A stretch of DNA of 64,000 bases from Seiridium cupressi (taxonomy: Eukaryota > Ascomycota > Sordariomycetes > Amphisphaeriales > Sporocadaceae). This document shows, piece after piece, positions 22,434-34,367 of this stretch. Made by a program: the position numbers and the translations under genes. The first letter of the stretch is position 1; every line of letters starts with the position of its first letter. The notes beneath the pieces are model-generated. The model did no database searches. It was not told the DNA's origin and worked only from the letters and a program-made list of their open reading frames with translations. The stretch lies in the NCBI GenBank assembly GCA_036674765.1, contig JARVKI010000001.1:1-64000 (forward strand), given 5' to 3'.

Positions 22434-23482
22434 GTCGGGGCTTTGCGGATAGCCTCACCACTTAGTGATCATGTAGCTATTGGGACGAACAGGAACATCT
22501 GGAATTAGGACATGACGTTGATCTGGATCGTATTCCGAGACGTGGTGGATTTTCGTTCTTTGGAAGATGCGGAATGGCGTCGGTCAGTTTACTGCTACTG
22601 CCTGTGCCTCACCCGCCTGCGGGGACCGTACGCTATCGGCATCCGGCCCCACCATTTCTTTCGGGCCTCAGTTAGGTAACTACATGTAACTTATACCAGC
22701 TGTTCGGGGTTGTATATGACATGTGCCTTGCTTCAGATCACAAGAGCCTCTATTGGTTGAGGACTTCAGATGGCGCAATTGGTAGAGAATTGTCATGAAT
22801 CCATCGGCCTAATTGGCGGTTCTAATACCGGTCATCTCTGATCCGGAGTGGCAGCACCCACGTAAACATCCTCAGCCCTTAGTGGTCACGGGGCTGCGAC
22901 ACTTCTTGTTCCAAACCGAGAAGATACCTAGGGTTAATGTACGCACAATAGCACTTATTGGCTCACCCGAAAGCATCCATCATGTAGTCGTTCGACATCG
23001 ATCGATCGAAGAAAATTGATTGCATCATAGTTGCCGCCAGTCCGAACCACAACTTGGTCACGACGTATCTAGATAACTGTGTACCCACACGCGAGGGCGT
23101 TGTAGTCATCACAAATAGTGACAATGCTTGCATTTTGACGTCAAGTAAAAAGGGGATTTTGGATCAATCATCAGGTGTATATTGCTGTGAGGCAGAACGC
23201 GTATAACTCCGTCGAATATGCCAATGACCAAGTTCCCATCGTAATCCCCCAAGAAATCGTTATGACATAATTTTACATCGTGTTGCTATGGAAGGAATCC
23301 GGGCGAAAAATATCCTGACATACGCTAAATGCATCATGAGACTGCGGTGTCCCGGCCGTTCGTCTCCACCTCGGGACTGTTGTCACCGAGTCCTTCTAGC
23401 CTGCTCAGACCCGCATCTGGATCTGACGCTTCCGGGCGGGTATCTAGTAAAATATCGCATCCAAGAACTATCTAATGTATGT
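22434..23482. other. Intergenic, 1.05 kb
   Basis: Upstream of the F-box gene and downstream of noxA. A tRNA-like A-box followed by a B-box-like string at 22770-22830 does not fold as a tRNA. No gene seen. Confidence 0.45.
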
Positions 23483-25322
23483 CTAGAAGTGCTCCTTCCA
23501 GAAGCGGAAGTTGACCTCCCGGACCGTTGCGGCTTTGGCAGATTTCTTGATATCGCGTGCTGCGTGACAGGTTAGCACTGGCTTCTACAACTCGTGTATA
23601 TGACTTCAACTTACCAGCTGCAGAGGGACCACAGAAATAAACACCGACTGTGGTCTGCATGCTACCCTCCAAACCACTGATATAAGAGCGATCAAGAATG
23701 CCGTCGCGCATTGTCTCGAACATTCGCTGGAAGTTGGGTCGCCCAAAGTTCGTGCGAGCCTTGAGCTCAGTCAGAGGGTCCACTTCAGCTCCGACAGAGT
23801 TTAGCACGATATTTTGCGTGGTGTCCATGTCAAGCTTTTGAGTCAGGTATGTGTGGATTTTCAGGAACTCCACGCCGTTGCTGCCAGGGACACGAGCAGC
23901 TTCAGTACTTTGCTGCTCGAGGGACGACAACAGGGTCTGGAACCATTCGAAAGAACCTGTATCCTTGCAAACCCAGATGAACTCAACACGTCGTAGACGG
24001 CGTGGCGGGTTCGGGCTATTGCGCAGATGCCAAATGTTCTTCAGGATGGCAGCCCAAGGAGTGACGCCGATACCAGTACCAATCAAGACGGCAATTTCAT
24101 TGTCGAAGACGTCTTCGGCCGGTGCACCATACGGTCCGTCGATACGGAGTAAGGGCATCTGTTGGCCGTTCTGTAAGGCAACCTCGTACATTCCCATGGG
24201 GTCAACTCCATCGTACAGCTTAGATTGGGCGGCACCGGCACCAACTGCGTCACCCAAAGCTCTGGTAAAGTCGCCTACCTGACGGACGTGAACTGAGACG
24301 TACGGGTCGTACGGGCAGGAGGTGATGGTGAACGGGTGCCATTGGTAGCCGGAGATGGAAGGAACCTGAAGGAAGAGCCACTGCCCAGCCTTGTACTTGA
24401 AAGATGGCTTGTTGAACTGAATCTCGACGACATCGTACGGGTGGCGAACAACTCTGGTAATCTGTGTTGTCCGCTTGGCGCGGATCTCGCGGTATAAGCG
24501 TTCCAGTAAGTAGAATCCACCAGCCCACAGTTCCCATCTCCACCCCAGGTAACCGATACAATGATCCCAGTAGTCAGCGCCTGCGAATGGCGAAAATGGC
24601 AGAGCCGTGTCGCGGACGAAACAACCGGTCGTGTGGGTGTACAGACCCAGCAGAAACGGGATAAACAGGTGATGGGTGTACCAGAAAGTTTCGAAAGACT
24701 GCTGTCGAATGCGGTGGTGGGCCGTTGTGTACATGAGCAGCATGCAAAGAAGCATGACATGACCGGTTATTCCACCGGCTTGAGTGTAGTGAATCTGAAT
24801 CGCGGTGACGGGTCGGATTTGCGTCTTCTCCACGTTATAAAAACTGGGATATGTTAGCAGGCAGCCTTTGTATAGGTTTTCCGTGTATGCCTACTTGACG
24901 TAATGAGACGAGGTATGGATAATGGTGAAGAGGAGCATGGCATAGGCAACCTGTCGATGAAACCAGAGGTTTTCATCTAGCGGTAAGAACTTGATCCTAG
25001 GACGGATCCACCGCATAACAGTCCGGCATACTGGCAGCAGGATGATCATTCCATCAACCGATAGTACTAGACCAGCTCCTCGGGATAGCCACACCGAATA
25101 TTGTAGAGTGTTCAGACCAGCCAATCTAATATCAGCCTCTTGCTTGTACCTTTTCTCAGAGCGTTAACAGCGGTACGATTGGACAGTTCATGGCGGGGGG
25201 ATATCATACCATCCATAGGCGAAAATACCCCAGTGAAACGCCCAGAAGAGAAGGTTGAACAGGATCTTGGAAACAGTGAACTGCTTCTTGATCAGGGTGC
25301 CCAAACTCATGCCTCCGCTCAT
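23483..25322 (-). CDS. noxA: NADPH oxidase NoxA (Nox1 class)
   Basis: A transmembrane flavocytochrome that passes electrons from NADPH through FAD and two hemes to oxygen, making superoxide. In moulds NoxA, with NoxR and Rac, controls sexual development, hyphal fusion and polarity. Exons: 25322-25210, 25149-24895, 24843-23615 and 23559-23483. Each junction restores family sequence (GWYKQEAD, HYVNFYNVEKTQ, CGPSAAARDIKK), giving 557 aa, the usual size. The heme-ligand His residues are in WFHRQVAYAMLLF...IIHTSSHY and TAHHRIRQQ...WYTHHLF. FAD site HPFTITSCP; NADPH site GTGIGVTPWA; C-terminus FRFWKEHF. There are no EF-hands, which excludes the NoxC type. A second in-frame ATG at 25310 is possible. 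Confidence 0.96.
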
Positions 25323-28300
25323 CTTGCCGGTCGATTGGTCTTTCTCTTTTCCAAGGCCAGGGATCCAATTAGATGTCGACCTGCGACAGTATCGACGTGA
25401 GCCGTCTCTGTTATACACAGCTGCCAAAACTGGGCGATGTTTGTCGGGCCCAAGTGGATGTGAGTCGCGGATTCCAGATTGATGACGACTCTCTAACCTA
25501 CCCTGAACTGACCTCGTCCAATCACACAATTAAAAGCGTAAAGTTGAATATAAAACCGAAAGTGATCCAACAGGTAAAGAACGATCTGAGCCAGCAGTTG
25601 ATGAAATGAACGATGAGTCGAAAGGCTCGAAGGAAAGGCGGATCTTTTACGTCCTTGGCGCCAAGCGAGGGAGTAGGAGGGGAAGAGAGAGAGCTCAAGA
25701 GATGCAGGGCGAGAGCAATGTTAAGAAGATTGAGGATGGTAGGGCCAGGGTCCCGTTACAGCAACGACCTGTCAGCAATGGTGCTGGCAGGGATATCAAT
25801 GGGTCGATTCAGATCCGGGCGCTCAAGGAATCCGTCCCTTTGTGCAGCAAGAATGGACTCAATTGTTCGGATGTCAGCGGTCCATGAAACGCTCTAACCA
25901 CTCATTGCCAATGTCGGCCAGGTGTTTTACTCATGGGGTGTGTGAACAGGGCTGGAAGAGATGTGCACATGCGATGAGAGCAGGAAGAGTTGGTCTCTCT
26001 GGGATTCGAGTACGGGTGAGCGCGCGCCCGTGAGTACCAGGGGCAGCTGCCGCCTTGAGGCTCAAAAGGTTATCAGGACAAGCTTTGATGCTCGAAGGCT
26101 GCAAGGAGGCAGGTGCGGCAGTCCGGCAGATCAGACGCTAGGAAGGTTTCGCAACCCCAGGCCTGCCCAGTGAGATCGCCTTCAGATGGCAGCGTAGTGG
26201 GAGTTGAGGCTGGTCGGAGGGGTTGAGACGAGGGCCGTTTGAGAGGTGCTTGGACAGGGATGCTCTCGAGCCGCTCTGGTGTTTCGGCAGGGGCCCTGAG
26301 CTGGTCACTTTTTGGTGCTGCAGAATTGAGCCGGAAAGGTGTGGAAAACCCAGGAGATCTTTTGACAGGAACCGAAGACTCGGGTTGGGATACAATTATG
26401 ATTATGTAGGTCGGTGCAAGCCATGATGGAGTCCAGCGGCAAGAAATCGATTGGGCGCATGGCATTTGGCAGTTGGGTATGTGATTGACAGCTTCAATTC
26501 GGCCTCGAACACCGGATTGATTGTTTTAGGAACTCGTTAGGTGGTGACCAGAGCTCCCGGCGGCTGTTGGACGTCACGGATTCGCTGCGTCAGGGAAGTG
26601 GGGCACAGTGAGCAGCCAATCCGGCTCTTGCCATTCTGTCGTCCTCCAGGGTTCATGCAGCATCGACGGCCACGGTGGGGCCTCTTCCCGCTGGAGAAGT
26701 GCGCCCCAGCCAGTCAGCGCCCAGAGTCCCCTGAACGTCTGCAGCCCGCCTCGTCACCGCCAGGTGCTGCCTCTTCATCATGGGCAACAGATTTGGTGCC
26801 TCGGGAATCGGTCATCGTATCTGCCCTGCGCCTTACCTTTGCATGGATGTACGCATCTCTGCATCACGGGACACAGAGTTAGCAGCTGTGCGAGGCTGGA
26901 TTACACGCGTTATACCTGTGCACGCAGCGACGGCATTTACACAGTCGTGTTTACATTTCTACTCAGGCCGACCTTGGATCATTGAGCCTACTGCTATATC
27001 GGGAAATGGATGAGCCACATTTCTATTGGCTGTGGCTGGGAACATGGTAACATCAGCCAGAGAGAAATGTCTTGGTCCCCTGTAAGCATGGCCGTAGGGG
27101 TGTCATGCCTCCACGAAGAACATGAAGGTGGGCCGTTACCATGCCGGGCCCAAGCTCTTGGGAACAGATGATATCGTTCGAGGTTTGAGATGGAGAAATA
27201 TCGTACGATTTTTCACTTCTATCAGCCCATTTGTATGCAGGTTGAGTTGATAGATTGTAATTATATCTCAACTCTAAATATCAACCTTAATTCCTCCCGC
27301 TTTCCAGAAGCTTGGCGATGAGATGGCAGTCTATTTGAGATCTCATGCCCATCTCCAGAATATCTCTCCGGCCATCATCTGTCCTTCATCTTTTCCTACC
27401 TATGCAGTGCCTTCATGTGGTTGGCCCACACGCCATTCTGACTTTGGTCTTACGTCCGATTCACTCAACCCATGTCATACTCCGAGGGGTGGTATTAACG
27501 AGTCTGACACCCGGGGAGTTCAAGAAGTTGGAAGGAAGCATGTTCGCCTCGACTTACTCTGCACAGTACCTGAGTCCCGTCACTTCAGCCCGGAACGTCA
27601 TGTCGTACACCTAGCTTGATTGCTGGAGCAGTGTCGCGGATCAAATCCTGGCAAGAATTCCGACAGACCTGATCTGAACACAGACAAGATCAGACGGCGC
27701 ACCGTTCCAAGAATGTTCTCAATTCCCGCGATAGTCTCCGCGTTCTAGCATCCTAAACCCCCAGCAAGCCTCAGTGTTGCATTCACAGAAAGATCATCCA
27801 TTTCCCTTGCCTCAGCGTAGTAGTTCAAGCTTGTCATAGCTAATGTCAAGTTCCAAAATGCCCTTAGGCGGTTGCATGAGATGAAACTCGCTAGATTTTG
27901 CGTCTCAGCTTGCAGATCGACAATGCATGATTTTTGACACATGATAAGCGTCTGGAACGCCCTTGTAACATGACCAAGGATATAGCCCACTTAAGAACAA
28001 GGGTACATGCTATTGAATTTGAGGTTTAGACTAGGTGGTAACCCACATTCCTTATTGTATAGGAATGTTACGGGAAACTCCATAATATGTTTATGAGCTC
28101 GGACATCACGGCCTCCGGATCCCAATTAACTTGCATCGCCTACCGTTCACATGTAGCATAAGTGCACTTTTTGACTGCTGTTTTACACAATTCAGCATGT
28201 TATCGGCGTTTCATCGAAGAAAGCTCCAGACATTCGTTTGATCCACGCTCAACAGCGTGATTCCTAACCATGGAAGCGATGCACATTGACTGGGTATCGG

Positions 28301-30264
28301 AATGAGCTCAAGTGTTCCTAGTACCTAATATCTTGCGCCTTGGAAGCTGACCAGTCGTATGTTGATCATAGTATTCGAGCTACTTAACGCATATATACAG
28401 AGCGCTTCCGCACCCATCATCGTAATATTTGATCGCGAAACCGCCAAGCCTTTCAAGACAATATGGGCAAGATTATTGGATTCTTCCTGTACCCGATAGA
28501 ACACTCTCATCTGCTTCCGGCTAGGACACCTTGACAGGTCGATAGAAAGACTGGTCTTGTGCACCACTCTCCCCGCACAATAATGATAGGCTCTTAAAGC
28601 TCTTATAAATTTGAAAGTCCTTCGTAGAGTCACCTTTACTTGAACCCTAGAGATATCAACGTATACATCTCAAGGGGGAAGGTGGTTGGTAGGGGCCGTT
28701 CAATAAGAGTACGAAGGTCTTCTAAGAATTAGATGATGACCTACAGTGTCCGCAATGATGGACATACCACATTCCTTGATTGAAATAATCACTTTCATTG
28801 ACCTCCGTATGCGGTATGAATGAAGAGCCGTGGTTTTCAGAAAAAAATCTACTTGGGTTTACCAGGCGAGTCATGTAGTGGAAGACATGTTGTCCAGTTC
28901 ATCAAGAAATAGTCTCTCAGCGACTCTCCAACTCAACATCGAGACGCCAGGGAAAGGAGTAAATTCACTTTTAGTTAGTTATTGCCTCCTACTGACAACA
29001 ATATCCGTGCGGCTCCCTCAGTAAGTCCTCTGCTAGGACCTGTTGAGTTCAATGAGGAGACACCATGGCTTATCCACTGGTTTACTGATTGAGGCGGGGC
29101 TCGAAAGAGAGTTGGGAAAGGGGCACATTACTTTCTTGTGGTTTTGTATTTGTTGATCGTGCAGGACGTAGCACTAGAAGCGTGTTCAATGACTCCAGAC
29201 TCCACGCTCAAAGTAGCTCTAAGCCTCTGTCGCCATGACTGTAAACATCCTCGACAAGACTTGACTGTGACACCCATGAGACTATGATACGGAAGGCTCC
29301 AAATGAAGATCACTCATCAGTAGACTTGAACTCTTCCCCTCATGTCCTGGAACTCGATCTGACAAGCCTCGACCACATTCGTCTTAATGCGGGCTTGATG
29401 ACGGACGTCACTTCAGATAACAGAAAGGGTGCAATTTCACCCATTATTCTGATTCAGGCCATGCCATTCACCATAGCCATAGTAACAAGGCAATGTTGCT
29501 TGCAGAACATTACCAGTCTCGACAATCTCTATGTAGTGTTATCGAGTGAGATTTTAAGGGCAATAGATGCAGTTCCTTCATTCCGACTTCACTAGACCTG
29601 CAAAGTTCCGATGCAAGCATCCGGGCCCATGGCTTGTGCTGCTTCCTGTTGCGCAATGTCTACCAATCTCTGACTTGCCCCTTGGAAAGATGCGATGCGG
29701 TTTCGTGCCAAGCGCACAGAATGATTCAGGATTCACTGTCGAGGGTGGAGGTTGTTTCTACGACAAGAGTGCGAACGCGACATTCAAGAGACAGAAATAC
29801 TCAGCGGCCATATCCATGACTCGGTTTGGGTAATACTGGATAAAAAGACTCAGAGTGGCCCGAGCCTATGCACCAGCCGGCAAAACACCGGGTGCCTCCC
29901 AACCGTCAGCCGCCGCCCATTGCGCAGCTGCTACCTGACATCAGAGTGGCACAGCCTCGATAGAGGATACGCTCCAGGCCGCTATCCGCAGTGATCGAAT
30001 ACCACTCAGTGCTTGGGCGTAGGTACCACCAGCAACGCAGAGCAAGATTGGTGGTGGATTCATTGTGGCAAGCCCATTGTTTACGACGACGCCTCCCGAC
30101 AAGTTGTTCGACTTTGCGACTTCATCGCTCTTTCTTGTAATCCACAACTCGCATCGTCCCCGCCGAGGTTTACCGCCGACGGCGCCCACGTCTATAAGTG
30201 CCCGCTGTGCTCGAGGCCCGTTGCTGGCGCTTGGAATTTAGGATATCGCACAGATCTACCGGAG
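25323..30264. other. Gene-poor stretch of about 4.9 kb between divergent noxA and myosin-1
   Basis: Both flanking genes point away from this region, so it holds their promoters. The open frames do not show a convincing gene. The longest are minus 26465-26073 (130 codons, Pro-rich, ATG-led, on the noxA strand about 750 bp upstream), plus 25606-25887, plus 27345-27614 and plus 29567-29833. None has a recognisable domain or good splice partners. Base composition is mixed, without telomere, LTR or inverted-repeat ends that I can see. Long noxA or myosin leaders with upstream ORFs, a non-coding RNA, or a decayed element are all possible. Confidence 0.5.
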
Positions 30265-33200
30265 ATGGTGAGATGAATCGCCCAGCACCAATGCAAACGA
30301 CTGCCTACTGATGTAATCAACAAACAGGGTATCAGCAGAAGACCAAAGAAAGACGCAGGCCAAGCCGCCCGCGGCGGCGCTCAATCGGGCGCCGGCGCCG
30401 GCGCAAAGCCCAAGAAGGCCACATTCGAGACCACGAAAAAGAAGGAGATTGGTGTGTCCGATCTGACACTCCTTAGCAAAGTCTCGAACGAGGCTATCAA
30501 TGAAAATCTGAAGAAGCGGTTCGAAGGCAAGGAAATATACACATACATCGGCCATGTGTTGGTTTCGGTCAACCCTTTCCGGGATCTGGGCATATACACT
30601 GACCAGGTCCTGGAGTCCTACAAGGGCAAGAATCGTCTGGAGATGCCGCCGCATGTCTTCGCCATTGCCGAGTCCTCTTACTACAACATGAAGGCATACA
30701 AAGAGAACCAGTGTGTGATCATCTCAGGCGAGTCAGGAGCAGGCAAGACGGAAGCGGCGAAGCGCATCATGCAATATATTGCAAACGTATCCGGCGGAGA
30801 GAGCGCGGAAATCCAACACATCAAGGACATGGTGCTGGCCACCAATCCCCTCCTCGAGTCGTTCGGGAATGCCAAGACGCTGCGGAACAATAACTCATCA
30901 CGCTTCGGGAAATACCTACAGATTCACTTCAATACAAACGGTGAACCCGTGGGAGCAGATATCACCAACTACCTGCTGGAAAAATCAAGAGTGGTGGGCC
31001 AGATTGTCAACGAGCGCAACTTCCACATCTTCTACCAGTTCGCCAAGGGCGCATCCGAGAATTATAGGTCAACCTTTGGTATTCAGCAGCCAGAAACGTA
31101 TGCATATCTCAGCCGGTCCAAGTGCTTCGACGTTGATGGAATCGACGATCTAGCAGAGTTCCGGGAAACCCTTGAAGCTATGAAGATTATTGGTCTTTCG
31201 CAAGCAGAACAAGACGAAGTCTTCCGCATGTTGGCAGCGATCCTATGGGCAGGAAACATCCACTTTGTTGAAGGCGATGACAGTTTCGCTCAGGTGGCCG
31301 ATCAGTCAGTGGTGGATTTCTTGGCCTATCTCCTCGAGGTGACACCGGAACAAGTGACCAAAGCAATCACCATTCGTGTTTTGACACCCAGGAGCGGCGA
31401 GGTTATCGAATCGCCGGCCAATCCGGCTCAAGCAACCGCCACTAGGGACGCCCTGGCCATGGGCATCTACAATAACTTGTTCGACTGGATTGTACAAAGA
31501 ATCAACCAGTCGCTGAAGGCGAGGCAGGCTACCCCCAATAATATTGGCATTCTCGACATCTATGGTTTCGAGATTTTTGAGAAGAACAGCTTTGAGCAGC
31601 TCTGTATCAACTATGTCAATGAAAAGCTTCAGCAAATCTTTATTCAACTGACGCTGAAGGCTGAGCAAGAAGAGTATGCCCGTGAGCAGATCCAATGGAC
31701 GCCAATCAAGTACTTTGACAACAAGGTTGTTTGCGAACTCATTGAACAGGTACGACCCGTGGGTATCTTCTCCGCACTCAAGGATGCGACCAAAACCGCC
31801 CATGCAGACCCAGCTGCCTGCGACCGGACCTTTATGCAAAGCATGAATGGTATGAGCCACGCCCACCTAACACCGCGGCAAGGCAGCTTCATCATCAAGC
31901 ACTACGCTGGTGATGTGAGCTACACCGTGGAAGGTATAACCGACAAAAACAAAGACCAGCTGTTGAAGGGTGTTCAAAACCTGTTCCAACAGAGTCAGAA
32001 CCGCTTCGTGCATACTATATTCCCTGCACAAGTGGACCAGGACAACAGAAAGCAACCCCCTACGTCGGGCGACCGCATCAGAGCATCGGCCAATGCCCTT
32101 GTTGAAACCTTGATGAAGTGCCAACCCTCGTATATCCGGACAATTAAGCCAAACGAGAACAAGTCGCCGACTGAGTACAACGTCCCGAATGTACTTCACC
32201 AGATCAAGTATCTTGGTTTACAAGAAAACGTCAGAATCCGGCGGGCTGGTTTCGCCTACCGTCAGTCCTTTGAGAAGTTTGTCGAGCGGTTCTTCTTGCT
32301 GTCACCTGCGACGTCTTACGCCGGCGAATACACTTGGAGTGGCAGTGAAGAGCAAGCCGTAAAGCAGATTCTGAAGGACACAAGTATTCCCAAGGAAGAA
32401 TGGCAGCTTGGTGTCACAAAGGCTTTCATCAAGTCGCCTGAGACGCTGTTCGCCCTGGAGACTATGCGTGACCGATACTGGCACAACATGGCCACCCGCA
32501 TCCAGAGGATGTGGAGAGCTTATCTGGCCTACCGCGCAGAGTCGGCAACTCGCATTCAACGCTTTTGGCGCAAGAAGCGAGTCGGAGCCGAATACCTCCA
32601 GCTTCGGGACCAGGGCCACCGGGTTCTGCAAGGACGCAAGGAAAGACGCAGAATGAGTCTGCTTGGTTCACGGCGGTTCTTGGGTGATTATCTAGGTGTC
32701 AACGCCACCACAGGGCCCGGAGCTCATATTCGCAACGCTGTACAACTGTCGGGCAACGAGAAGGCACTGTTCTCTTGTCGTGGAGAGGTCCTCGAGTCCA
32801 AGTTCGGGCGATCCAGCAAAGCAAGTCCCCGAATTTTCATAGTGACCAATAACAAGTTCTACATCGTCGCCCAGGTGCTAGCAAACAACCAGGTACAGAT
32901 CTCAGTGGAACGCGCGGTACCACTGGGAGCCATCAAGTTTGTTGGGACATCAACTGCTCGCGACGATTGGTTTTCATTAGGCGTCGGATCTCCACAGGAG
33001 GCAGATCCTTTACTGAACTGTTTACTCAAGACGGAGCTCTTCACACAGATGCAACGGGGCATGCCTGGCGGCTTCAGCCTCAAGATTGGGGATGCCATTG
33101 AATATGCTAAGAAACCCGGAAAGATGCAGCTTATTAAGGTGCTGAAGGATTCGCCCAACGCTGTGGACTTCTACAAGAGTGGCGCCGTCCATACGCAGGC

Positions 33201-34039
33201 CGGAGAGTCGCCAACGTCGGTGTCGCGTCCCACACCAAAGGGCAAGCCCGTCCCTCCTCGACCGATCACCCGTGGTAAGCTTATCAAGCCCGGAGGGCCT
33301 GGTGGAAGACCCGCGCGCCAGACCAACAGCAAACCCGCGGGCTCTAACGCAAAGCGCGGCCCGGCATCGTTACAGGCCCAAACACCGCGTCCTGTACCAA
33401 CGCCCGCGGCCGTGACAAGCGCCATTCCGAGCCACACACGTAATCAGAACTCTACGTCTTCAACAACGCGTGTACCGCCTCCGCCTCCTCCGCCTGCCGC
33501 GCCACCGGCCAAAGCCTCTAAGCCTCAGGCCAAAGTCCTCTATGACTTCGCCGGACAGAAGGATAATGAACTGACCGTTAGGGCCGGAGACATTGTTGAG
33601 GTTGTGCAGAAGGAAAACAATGGTAAGACCCTACCCTGTTTTGTTAGAGCCCAGCCCTAGACACGAGCGATGCTAACCATGGTCAGGTTGGTGGTTGGCC
33701 AAGAATGCTCAAGGACAAGCATGGGTCCCGGCCGCCTACGTTGAGGAGATCAAGGCGCCAGCTCCTGCTCCAGCTCCTGCCCCGCGAGCTCCGCCGCCAC
33801 CGCCGGCGCAGAATGGCGCGGCTCGGAGCAAACCGACTCCACCACAACCTCCAGCAAAACGGCCGGCTGCGAACAAGAAGCCAGCGGCTCTGCAATCGCG
33901 GGACTCGGGTATTGGCAATGGCTCTGATAGCAGCCGCAGCAATACCCCTACCCAAGCTCCTCTGGCGGGTGCCCTGGCCAATGCCTTGAAAGCTCGGCAA
34001 ACCGCCATGCAAAGCAAGGAAGATGATGACGACTGGTGA
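30265..34039 (+). CDS. myoA: Class I myosin (endocytic actin motor)
   Basis: The single, usually essential, class I myosin of filamentous fungi. It acts at cortical actin patches in endocytosis and polar growth. Exons 30265-30267 (only the ATG), 30328-33622 and 33687-34039, giving 1,216 aa. After splicing the N-terminus reads MGISRRPKK, as in other mould myosins. Motor domain about 45-720: P-loop GESGAGKT at about 135, switch [10 protein letters not shown], switch II DIYGFE. Two IQ motifs follow ([27 protein letters not shown]), then the TH1 lipid-binding domain to about 960 and a Pro/basic TH2-like stretch. An SH3 domain ([17 protein letters not shown]...) is rebuilt across the last intron (NNGWWLAK). 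The acidic end SKEDDDDW is the Arp2/3-activating tail. Confidence 0.96.
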
Positions 34040-34367
34040 AAGACGGGGTGACTTGTGAAGGGTAGGAAGCGCGTGTCACTTCATTTCTCACACTCAATCA
34101 TGAAACTTGTTACGATAGTGATGAATCGGTGTGCTCATCCCAATAGATAGGCTGAACACAGCGCGAGCATGTCACACTTGGGTGGAATTCTGCTTACCGT
34201 TTGGATCATAAAACGACCATGGACTGCGGACGGGCCTGGCGCTTGAGTCAATTCTAAAAGTTCGATTCGAGGTACCCGTTTGTAGAGATAGCAAATAGAG
34301 GAGTAGTGTTTCGAAGCATTCATGGCCATGTTTTTCTATCTTGTTCTTCTTTCACGCAGTATGACTA
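34040..34367. other. Convergent intergenic region
   Basis: 3' flanks of myosin-1 and PFA4; nothing further seen. Confidence 0.5.

Noticed and set aside
22765..22840. tRNA-like A box (TGGCGCAATTGG) and B-box-like GGTTCTAATACC
   Set aside because: The D stem, T stem and acceptor stem do not pair, and no anticodon arm forms. At most a distant tRNA relic.
26073..26465. 130-codon Pro-rich ATG frame upstream of noxA
   Set aside because: No domain, composition follows local GC, and several frames on both strands are open here. Possibly a leader ORF, not called as a gene.
31306..31866. 186-codon minus-strand frame inside myosin-1
   Set aside because: Antisense shadow of the conserved motor domain.
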